Source: Cucumis sativus (taxonomy: Eukaryota; Streptophyta; Magnoliopsida; Cucurbitales; Cucurbitaceae). From it: a stretch of 64,000 bases of DNA. The notes below the pieces were generated by a model that was not told where the DNA came from, did not search any database, and saw nothing but the letters and a program-made list of their open reading frames with translations. Of this stretch, positions 22,401 to 32,679 are shown one piece after another. Position numbers and translations under genes: made by a program. Where the stretch lies: contig NC_026656.2 in assembly GCF_000004075.3 (NCBI RefSeq), positions 806,001 through 870,000 on the forward strand, read 5' to 3'. Every line of letters starts with the position of its first letter. The first letter of the stretch is position 1.

Positions 22401-25400
22401 CTCGATTTCACTGAATATTTTTTGTTTAAGAGGAACATTCTCAACAGCCGCCTACAAAAACAAGTTTTTGTCTTTGCTGTCAATACAATGTTAAAATTAA
22501 AAAGATCGTACATGAATTATATTCTGGAAATTTGAAAAATATTGAAGAGAGAGATTGTCATAAGTAATAGTAATTTGATGTCAACACAACCAAACCAATA
22601 TCATTTTAATTCCTGAAAGTTTGAAATTAAGAATTTACCTCAATCACCATATCCACATCTTTGAAGTCTGAATAATCCAATGAACCTTTAAGAATCAGAA
22701 GAGCTTTATTTGCCTTATCTTGTGTCAGCTTACCTTTAACAACTAGGCCTCGAAGATTTGCTGTCAAATAAATAACAGATATAATTTGAAGGACAATAAA
22801 GTTCAATGATGCACAATAACAATGCTTCTGTTTAAATTTAAAATAAAAATGATAACAGTTAGAATCCACCATGACTTTTGTTTTCAAGCTTTAATTAAAA
22901 ATGTCATCGGCTTACAAAATGTACACTGTGGTCAATCCCAAAAACCCTAGTTCCATAATTCTATAACTGTCAATAACACACTACTTTTGAAAGGAACTTT
23001 TCTACTGACTAGCATTAGACTGTAGAGAAATATATCTTCTCTAAAATGATTAAAAGCCACAAATACATTACATCCATACATACATAAATATAGTCCCTTA
23101 GATTAAAATTATGATTTCATAAAAGGTGATGCTCAAGAATTGAGCAGGAGAAGATGTCCAACTCAAAAGCGAAAAACCTATTATATACAATATCCCACGC
23201 TTGAAAAGTTAAAATTAAAGGAATCTCATTCAAAAGTTTGGTCACTAAACCGGAAGCCAAATTCATAGCTCAAAAGACACTCAAGACCAATTGAAACTAC
23301 TATTATCTAAAAAAGTTATTCAAAATCCCAAACAAGCTATATAATGATTGACAAAAATGCATTTTATGGTTTTGGTTAACATGTCAACATATCTAAATGT
23401 TTATATATAATATATCCAACTAATTAATAGAATACAAGACATATGAGCTGCTTCTCGACAATTGGTTTTGAAATTGAACTCCTTATTATCTAATCTGTAT
23501 CAAAGCCCATAAAGCTCAAACAAAATAAATGGTCAAAATTGGGATCCAATCAAAGAAATTGTGACCCAAAGAGTCTCTTTGAGAGGCATGTTGCGGATCC
23601 CACTGTTAAAAGGAGATTAGGATTTATGGCTTATTATTATTTTCCATTATTATTTTCTTTTTTGGTATTTTGCATTTATTTATTTTCTTTTAGTGGTTTT
23701 TTTGAGGTCTATTTATTTCCCCTAGTAAAATAAATATATTATTATGAATGTTCAATATATTATATAAAATTATCACAAGGACCTCACAACGTTTATGAGA
23801 TAGATGTGTTATTAAGCTTCTTACCAATTAGTTTTGAGATGAAGTTTCATGTTATCCAATATCGTACTAGAGCACATGAAGCATAAACAAGCTTTTGGCC
23901 AAAAGAAATGGAATCTAGTTCAAAAATGGCAAACCCAAAGAGGCTGTTGAGGATCTCATACTGGAAAAGTCAAAGGACCTCACAATCTTTAGAAGATATT
24001 TTGAACTACTTCTCCCATTACCAACTGATTATGAGATAGAACCCATATTATCTAATGGAAAGCACTTAGAAAACTGGACCCTAACAATCAAACAGGGAAG
24101 TACTCTTGTGATATTATCTTCCACAAAAACAAAACAAACGTGCAACAGTAATCTACCATAAAGAGGACAAACAAAATCTTAAGGCTGAAATAATACTAGT
24201 AACAGAAAAAGTCCTACCTTCAATAGTTTTTATTCCCTTTTGAAGATATTCAGGATTGATTTCCTTAACAACAACATGGATGTTGCTCAAAATAAAAGCT
24301 GTTGCTATGCCGGAACCCATTAAACCACCCCCAATAATTGCAACTTTCTTCACATTTCTTGGTTTAAGGCCACGATCAGTTACATTTGGTACCTGAGCAA
24401 GTTGGAAGGTACAGTAATCAGTGACACAGTACATCCTGAAATCATCTGGAAATCATAAATGAAATTGGAGAAAGACATGCTATTTTATAGGTAGCCTTTA
24501 ACCCCATGGGAAAATAGTGGTTTCCCTTTTTTGGTTGGGTTAGGAGATGAGGGTCTTAGCTTCTTGCCTTTGATATTAAACGCTGGGAAAAAAAGACGTG
24601 AACAAGACCTTTTGCAGTGTCTGTTGCTACAAGTTCCCTGAATACTTTGTCCTCCTGCCACAATCATCGGTAAGTTAGTAACCTAACTAGCAGCAAGTAA
24701 CAAGCCAGATGTTTCAGCAAAATAAAATTTCTAAAAATAAGGACAAAATCAAGTTGATAATTGCACACGGTATACACAAAGGTACCTTTAGGACTCCACT
24801 ATATCCACCATGAATTATTCCATCTTCAATAACATCAATACAAGCAAGCTGCTGTGGAGTGTTTGGCGCTATTTTCTTTGCCTGCTCTCTAGCCGATTTT
24901 AATACTGAGCGAGCTTCAGCCAGGGACCCAATTCTGTCTGTCCGATGAAGAGTACGAATCCATGGTTTGCGTCTTTCAGCAATATCCAATGCCCACTTTC
25001 TAGCTACTTTCATCAACTCATTTGGACTGACAACAGCATCAATAAGACCAAGCTTCTCTCCTTCTTCAGACGTGATTGTTTTGGATAACTGGGTGAAATG
25101 CAAAATTAAAGAGAATAATCACACTTTATGCTGTAATAATCAGTCTGAAACCAAGTTTAACCCTAGGCCCTTACAAAGTATTGGTGCCAAATTCTTTTAA
25201 TAAGATATAGAGGCCAAAAACAATTTTTCCGATATGAAAATGAAAATTTTAGGGTATCATTAAAGTTTAGTTCACAAGATACATTGAGATACCAATCACA
25301 TAGTTAAACATTTTCTTATTTCTCATGGATATTGAAAAATTAGAGTTAAAATTTTCTCCAAATTACATCCAAGGAATTAAAGAAAATGGCATCTAATGAG

Positions 25401-27613
25401 TTATGAACTGATTCGGATACTAATTTGGATGCTAATTTGAATACTTTGTCATGAAAACCCAGTGGAAATTGGAATAGAGAATGTTTAACATACCAGCATC
25501 ATTTCTATAGCTTTTGGTAGACCAATAAGTCTGGGAAGTCGTTGAGTACCTTATAAATCAACCAATGCTCATAAAATTAGTGACTGTTAAAAAGAGGGAG
25601 GGAGGGGGGAATGTATTCAGAATAAAAACTTACCTCCAAACCCTGGAATTACTCCAAGCGACAACTCTGGTAAACCAAGCTGAACTTTAGGTACAGCAAT
25701 ACGTGCATGGCTTGCCTGTATAAATACAAATGATTTGATGCAAGAGGTCCAAAGGGGGAAAAAGAATTAAACAATGCTCAAAATGAAACACAAACCAAAG
25801 CCATCTCTAACCCTCCCCCCAAAGCAAGTCCTTCGATAGCAGCAACAATTGGCTTCTTGGCATCTGCACTTATGACAAAATACCACTGAATGATGGAGTT
25901 TTATTTTCATAGAAAAACAAGTCCCAGTGAACAATGAAAAGTTGGCAGACAATAAGTAGGAAATTTTTTTATAAAATGATATGAGAAGAACCTTCCATTG
26001 TGTTGACTGCGATATCAACAGATACATCAGGTAGGAGGGATGTGTCCCCTGCAATTTCAGACCAATCAAAAAGGTAAATTCTCAAACAAACTTCTCCACC
26101 TTTAAAGTCCCAGCTCAAATAAATATGAACGCACCAGTCTTGTGAATCATCTCGAAAACATTGATGTCAAACCCACCGGAGAACCTTCCTCCTTTGCCTT
26201 CAGTAAATTAAATTGGATGTTCAAAATAAGAATAGAATAAAAAGACAAGGATGTTACTCAATTTCAGAAATCCTCAAATGCTAACCACAAGAACAAAGTT
26301 ACTAGTTCATGTAGGAAAAATTCAGCAACATGCAGGGCCACATCTGTGGTTGCTAGTTGTGTTGTGCAATCTATAATTAAGCTGAAAAAATAAATTGGTA
26401 ACGTACAAATAAGGTAAGAAGTAGGCATTAATATTACTATGGATCTAAATAAGCATGTATAATATATTATTTATAGATCTAATTTAATGAAGGGAAAGTT
26501 GGAATATGAAAAAATAATAACTATGGACCCATTCAATAACCATTTGATTTTTGAAAATAAGCTTATTAACACTACTTCCAAGTTCCACCCATAACTCCCT
26601 TTCGTTTTCGTTTTGATATTGCCAAGTTTTGGAAAAAACAATTAAGTTTTAAAACTACTTTTTGTTTTTGGAAAATGGATAAAATCTCAAGTGCTTCCTT
26701 AAGAAAGAGAGTGCATTGGTTTTGTTCTTTATTGTGCATTGGTTAGGTTCCTTGTGTGTAAAACCAATTGGTTTAATTTAGTTTTTGGTTCTCTAAAACT
26801 GACAAAACCAAACCGACTACCACCCCTATCAAAGAAATTGTGAGAAACAAACCCAATTTTCAAAATCTAAAAAACTAAGAACGAAAAACCAAACAGCTAT
26901 TAAACAAAGCCTAAATTAAATCATGCCATGTTCCCTCCCTTTGCATAACTTTCATCACGTTGTCTTATCGTCCCCATCAGACAAAGGATCCAAAATGAAA
27001 CACAATCAATGTAACTATGAAATATAATAAATTAACACGCAGTTCAGTTTTTCATAATGAATTCGCTTTTCCACCTCACTTTTACTCCATTCAGGGGATT
27101 TTTGTCAAAGTTTATGTACGGACTCCTTTTGAATCAAACTGGATTTAATTAGTGTAACATGCAGGTAAACTACATCGAGCGTATTTAATTTAATCCATCA
27201 TCTCATGTTTCAATTACCACGAAAGATAGCGACATAGTGCACAGATCATCACGAGGATCTAAGCAGAACCAAGCGAAAACCAAAATAATTCTTCCAAACC
27301 AAAATTAATTAAACGAGTTTTGCTCGAACCAGTCAGCTGGAGATTGATACATACCAGTCAAAACAACAGCCTTCACATCATTTCTCCTCATCGCCTCCTC
27401 AAATTTCGACTTCAAGGCAGGAAACACTGCATATCCGGAAACAAAAATCCAAAATAAACAAAAATAAAAACAGAAACAAAACGCGAAATAGAGATAGAGA
27501 GAATGATTCTCAGACTCACTGCTCCTTGCTAGAGCGTTAACAGGAGGATTAGACATGGTGATCAAAGCAACGCCATCATTTCCAACCTCCATGGTGACCG
27601 AAGGTTCCGCCAT
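19441..27613 (-). CDS. Peroxisomal fatty-acid beta-oxidation multifunctional protein (AIM1/MFP type)
   Basis: Eighteen exons, in transcript order: 27520-27613, 27355-27426, 26135-26197, 25992-26048, 25796-25863, 25634-25715, 25494-25549, 24786-25088, 24568-24654, 24218-24392, 22639-22760, 22288-22451, 21266-21520, 21066-21187, 20845-20966, 20581-20729, 19892-20030 and 19441-19485. They encode 724 residues. The N-terminal crotonase fold (2-enoyl-CoA hydratase) has GGRFSGGFDIN, GLALGGGLE (E115) and LGLPEL (E135), the two catalytic glutamates. The NAD-binding motif VAIIGGGLMGSGIATA begins at 311, and AHFFSPAH plus GFAVNRTFFPY mark 3-hydroxyacyl-CoA dehydrogenase. The C-terminal SKL is a type 1 peroxisome signal. 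In plants this protein performs steps two and three of beta-oxidation, including in jasmonate synthesis; the sequence resembles AIM1 more than MFP2 as I recall them. Intron 9 begins with GC instead of GT. Intron 10 contains a TRIM-like array. Confidence 0.96.
20451..20520 (-). mobile_element. SINE-like tRNA relic in MFP intron 16
   Basis: The minus strand reads 'tgttggtagagtgattattgg' near the start and 'gatgttcatatcccgcccc' near the end. This resembles A and B boxes (GGTTCGAATCCCGCC type) about 35 bases apart. There is no acceptor stem, so I call it a relic. Confidence 0.4.
23385..24057 (+). mobile_element. TRIM-like LTR array (three decayed LTRs, two internal segments) in MFP intron 10
   Basis: Three segments end in related text: 'ttttgaaattgaactcctta..ttatctaat' at 23494, 'ttttgagatgaagtttcatg ttatccaat' near 23862, and 'ttatgagatagaacccatat..ctaat' at 24057. 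The second and third begin with TGTTgcggatcccac (23589) and TGTTgaggatctcata (23945). After the first end lies 'ctgtatcaaagc' (23495-23506), close to the initiator-Met tRNA primer-binding site TGGTATCAGAGC; after the second lies a weaker 'gtactagagc'. Internal parts are about 95 bases and share 'cataa..caaac' and 'acccaaagag'. Short LTRs, a primer site and no coding region fit a TRIM element. The start of the first LTR is unclear. Confidence 0.6.
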
Positions 27614-27720
27614 GATCGAGAGTAGCTTTCGTTAAGCTGCGTCTTCAACTTTCTCTCTGGATTGAATCAAAGAAACCAAAATCAATACGAAATTGAAATG
27701 AATTCAGCTCGTTTCTGAAA

Positions 27721-27727
27721 TTATATA
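27721..27727 (-). promoter_or_regulatory. TATA box of the MFP gene
   Basis: TATATAA on the minus strand, about 110 bases upstream of the MFP ATG, in the expected position for a leader of roughly 80 bases. Confidence 0.5.
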
Positions 27728-27825
27728 CGGCTACTCCAGTAATGAAGATGGCCGAGTGCAAGTTTGTGGATGGGAACGAAGAATTTCTCGGAAAAATATC
27801 GGAAATTTTCGCTGAAATTTTGTTT

Positions 27826-27865
27826 CACGTGATATATCATGTGCAAAGGTATGCTTTTCCACGTG
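27826..27865. promoter_or_regulatory. Pair of G-boxes in the MFP promoter
   Basis: CACGTG occurs at 27826-27831 and 27860-27865, about 100-140 bases upstream of the TATA box. G-boxes bind bZIP and MYC-type bHLH factors. MYC binding would fit jasmonate-linked control of beta-oxidation, but this is inference. Confidence 0.45.
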
Positions 27866-28241
27866 TAGAGTCCTCATTGGTTTGACCGGATGTTTAGTCT
27901 TACATATAGATTCTATTGGTCGCTGATTGCCTACCTAACTCGAATGGATGTGAGTTGAAGCATGGGATTATTCCTCGTTCATACGTTCAATTGCTTAATC
28001 AAAAACGTGGAAGTGATAACGAAATTGTCTTCGCTTTCGCATGACTTCCGGTGATCATCAATGGTCGGAGTTTGTTTTATCGGGTGGCGGACCCAAAATT
28101 TTTATAAAATAATATTGAAAACTATATAATAAAAATGCTAAAAATTACTTAAATAATATTTTATGTTTAACTGATTTTTTGTATTTTCACAATATTTATT
28201 TTTGTAATATAAATATGTGAACTTAAAAATTGAATCAACAA

Positions 28242-28431
28242 GAGTGAATCAATGTTTTCTAAAAAGAAAATAAAAAAATAAGAATATGGTAAGAGAGTGA
28301 AGTTTATTGGTACTTTTTTTATAAAAGAAAGAATATCTTTAAAAAGGGAGTGAATGAATGTTTTCTAAAAAGAAAAGCATATGGTGAGAGAGTGAAGTTT
28401 ATTGGTATTTTTTATAAAAAGATTATATTTC
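28242..28431. repeat. Imperfect direct repeat (about 90-base unit, two copies)
   Basis: 'gagtgaatcaatgttttcta' and then 'gagagtgaagtttattggta' occur at 28242-28332; the same order recurs at 28348-28431 ('gagtgaatgaatgttttcta', 'gagagtgaagtttattggta'). Confidence 0.75.
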
Positions 28432-30749
28432 TTTTAGAAAATCATTAAAATTTTGATTTTACGAGTGATCTCTTTTGAATAAAAGTCGAACTCTCAATCT
28501 CTGGTTATAACGTGAAGCACAACCAATACAAAAGACCAAAATTTAATTAAAATAAAATATTATTTAATATATATGTTAATTTAACCCTTCAAAATTAATA
28601 TTAAAATATAAAAATTGATAATGTGTGGGGCACGTATTTTCTGGTGACCTAATAAATCCATCCCCGATTATATCTGGCTAAATTAATTGAGTTGGTTTTA
28701 CAATCTATCATATTCACCTCTCACAATCCACCTCACATGTCCGTGAATAATTCCAATTCGGTTTTCTACCAACTATATATATTTAAATTGCATAGCTTTT
28801 ACATTACTTTTGTTAAAATAAAGTAATGAATGAAAAATTTTGCATTTATTCCTTTGTTTTTTAGTTTATTTCATTTAAGAGATAACAGATGACATTTATT
28901 TGTTTACTTTGTTGGGTTTCGATCATGGACCTGGTCGGTGGCAACTTTTGCTTTGTTTTCTCTTTCGAGTTTCTAATTTAGTTTGAAATAAATATATTTG
29001 GAATGTTTCTATATTCTTGTTAAATGATATAAAAATTTACATTACAACCAACGTGACAAATTTTAAAAACATACCCAACATAAAATAACAACTTTAATTT
29101 TTTTTTTTTATTTCTAAGGAATCAAAATGTACTATTTTTTTCTAGTTAAGCAAAATTAAGAGTATATGCGTCAACCCAAATCAAATCGAAATAAATTAGG
29201 TACTTAAACGCATCCTATATGTTCATATTGATGGAGTTGTTTGATGTGTGAAAATCGATCCTATAAATGCTAACAACAATAATATTATTATGTTCTATTA
29301 TAAACAATGTAAAGCGTATTTTTAAAAATAACAAAATAAATTAAAATATTTATCAGTTATAACAAAATTTTGGATTATACCGTTGATAGAAACTAATAAC
29401 ACCAATATCATTAATAAAAGCATATCAGTGTCTATCCGTGTCTATTAATGTCTACTATCGATAAAATCTGAAAATTTTACTGTATATTGTAAATATTTGA
29501 TCAAATTTGCTATTTTTTACAATTCTCATGCTATAAAGTACATTTTATAATTTTTATCCAATAAATATCAATCTAACTTGCTTTTTTTCTTTTGAGAAAA
29601 TTAATAATAACGATTTTAGGACTAAGGACAGATGTCGAAGATAAATAGTGAAAATTTTATTTGGTCACGGCCGAAATTAAATCTCATTCCAAAGTATTGT
29701 TATTGTTTAACTTTTTTTTTTCAATAATATTAGATTTGAATTAGGTCTCGTGATTGTTAATTACTTATATGTTATTTGAATTATATTGTTTTAAAATAAA
29801 CAAGAAATGTGACAAGCAACAAGTAGCCATTGCTTAGTTACCTGTAGGCTTTACTTGTGACTCCCAAAGCATATTATTAATATTTAATCTATAGATCTAT
29901 TTGGATTTATTTTTCTATTCTTGTTTGAAGAATCTACTAAGAGTAGTTGAGTCAAGTGAATTATTAAGTATAATATCAGTGGTTAAGGACAAATATTAGA
30001 TACTTTGCAACATTTTAAAATAATTATAAAGACAATAAATTTTAAGATGAACTCATACTAGTGATATGATATATTATGGGTAGATTCTGATCGTTTAATT
30101 GAATTTTGATATATTTGTGAATTCTTTTGTCTTGTGTTATATTTGTCAATACATTTGATTGAATTGCTATGTTTGCGACTCTTAATATGATTTTTTATTT
30201 TCCATCTTGAAATACTAAACTTTTCTATCTATATGTTTACTTGTTTGGCTATATATTGTTAACCCATTTTTAAAAAAATCAAAACAAAATTATAGTTATT
30301 TTCGAAAATGGGTTTTTTCAAAAATAAAAAATTGACAGACTATTTGCACTACATAAAACAAAATCACCAAAAAAAAATATTACATGCTTGTTTTTCTATA
30401 AAGGGTAAATATTTGGTTAAATGTTCTATTTTTTTTATTTTTTTTACAATTTCTCTTTCCAAAACTTGCTTTTAAAAAATTAAATACAAATTTAAGTGTT
30501 TGTAAAAAAAATAAAATAAACTAGTCATAGTTGTTGAAAGAAGTTAATGAGAAAGTTTCATCCACCACATTTAGTCACTATCATTTTAATGAAAATCATG
30601 TTCTATTAAAATTATTGTGGTCCTAAATTAAATTAAGTTTGTTGACAAAACTTCTTTTTAACTTAAAACAATGATAATGATATACTATTAAATTTGTTTT
30701 TATCTACTAGTTTGAACTTTTGAGTCAATTAGTGATTTAAGATGGTATC

Positions 30750-31095
30750 ATTGCAAGTTACTTAGTGATATCCTAAATTTGATCCTTGTGATATTGATTC
30801 ATCCCCATTTAACTTATTTCCACTTGTTGAGTCATTTTTCATAACTCAAGCTTACCAGTGAAAGGAAGTGTTAGATATTGTATTAGTGTCTTCACCTGTT
30901 AGCTTTACCTACGTTCAAGCTTCTGCAACGTTATTTTCTCTTCAATTAAATATCCATTCCATTTGTTTGGTTCTTCTTCGATTTCAAGCCTGCAAGTGAG
31001 AAGTAGCGTTAGATATTTTATTAAACTTACTTTCACCTTCTAACTTTTCAAACCATTGCATTGTTGTTTCCTCATCCATTAAAGTTGATTTCCAC
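30750..31095. repeat. Decayed tandem repeat, unit about 138 bases
   Basis: 'caagcttaccagtgaaagga..gtgttagatatt' at 30847 aligns with 'caagcctgcaagtgagaagt..gcgttagatatt' at 30985. Flanking text such as 'gcaacgttattttctcttca' and 'gcattgttgtttcctcatcc' also aligns. A further partial unit lies before 30847. Divergence is high. Confidence 0.5.
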
Positions 31096-32679
31096 TCAGG
31101 GAGTGTTGGTGATATATAATTAGATTTGTCTCTACCAATTGTCTTGAGATTCCGGGTTGATTGGTGATTTAAGAAATAATTCTTAAATAGTACAAAACTA
31201 AAGGTCCAAAAAATACTTGGAAAAAAACTTCCTTCAATGTTCGAGAAAGATATCAAATTGACAATGTACTTATTATACTGAAATTGCTACATATTTAAAA
31301 TTTGTTCATCTAGTTAAATTTCTTAGAAAATCTCATCGATTAATAAGCATAAATAAAAAACAAAATCAAAAAACTAAAAACAAAATCATTACCAAATCGA
31401 GACGAACACTTTTATGAAAGTACATTCAAAACAAGCTATAGTTAAAGATACCTTATTTTCTCTATCGAGTTTTGTTAAGATCAAGAAGAATAAAAGGTGC
31501 GACCCATCTCAATTTTGAGGACTACTACTCATTTATATTTATTGTCTAAAAAGGTGATCAATATCATTTTCAATTTTCATCTCGGAACGAACTCTGTTTT
31601 TCTTTTTAGGACTTTATACCCTTTATCATCTATCTCTCATTTAGTCTACCTATAAGATAATAGCGGTGGAAAATTAAAATTATGGACCATGAGTGAATTA
31701 ATCACTTATCTATCCATTACATGATAGGCTCCACAATTAGACAACGTTTTTCTTATTTAAAAAATGGATCAATAACGATAAATTTAAAACTTCATTTTAA
31801 AGTTTTTTTATAAACAACCAAGGGACCGTTTTAACAAGGTTATGCATGCAAGACAATAAAAACCAATTAGCTACGGTGAACAATGTATCAAAACACCCTT
31901 TTTGCCATCATATTTATTAATTACTACAATTTTTACTATTCAACGTTCATAATAAAAAAAAATTATTTGCTAAAGCACTTATTATTTTATTCTCAAATTA
32001 AAATAATTCATTTCATAAACACATAACATTATAATATAAATTAAAATAAATCACACCTAAACCCAAACTATTATAACTCAATTATAATAATCTATATAAT
32101 TATAATAACTCGTTTATTATCCCAACCCGTATGAGAATGGTGAGAAATGGAACCTATTACCTCTAATATGATAATTTACTTTAACATTTTTTTTTTCAAG
32201 TTGATAAGATATAGGTAGTAAAGTTTAAACCAATTCTTAAGATGTATGACAATGGCTTTAAACCCTTAAGTCTTCAAATTCAATTACCCTTGGAAAATCT
32301 CATGGATATATATATATTTACTAAATATAATCAAAATCTAATATCTAAAATGCACTAAAGAGAATTTGATAAATTTTATTAGTTTTTTTCTAGTTTCAAT
32401 GTTATTTATTTATTTGAAAATTGAACCTAAATTATTTTTTTCAAATATAACGAAACTAAAATATTCCCAAAAAATAATAAATTACTAGATTTTCATTCGA
32501 TATTTTGTTATTCAAATAATTTCATTATCTCTTTTCCCTCAATTTTCTTTTTGTTTAGTTATCACCCAAAAACGACACCGTTTGGAACTTGAAAGCTTGA
32601 CAAAACCCTTCTCTAATGCTTTGAACCCCAATTTTCGTTACACTGCCTCAAAGCTTCACTCAGAACGAAGAAATCTCCA

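Larger units (their letters stand above)
28000..32640. other. AT-rich intergenic region with decayed repeats
   Basis: About 4.6 kb without a supported gene. It contains a two-copy direct repeat at 28242-28431, a copy of the dispersed GATAGA-type repeat at about 29330-29530 and a decayed tandem repeat at about 30750-31095. A 90-codon minus-strand frame over 30984-31256 overlaps that repeat and shows no domain I recognise. Confidence 0.5.

Noticed and set aside
30984-31256. Minus-strand 90-codon open frame as a gene
   Set aside because: It overlaps a decayed tandem repeat, has no recognisable domain and no promoter or splice pattern.
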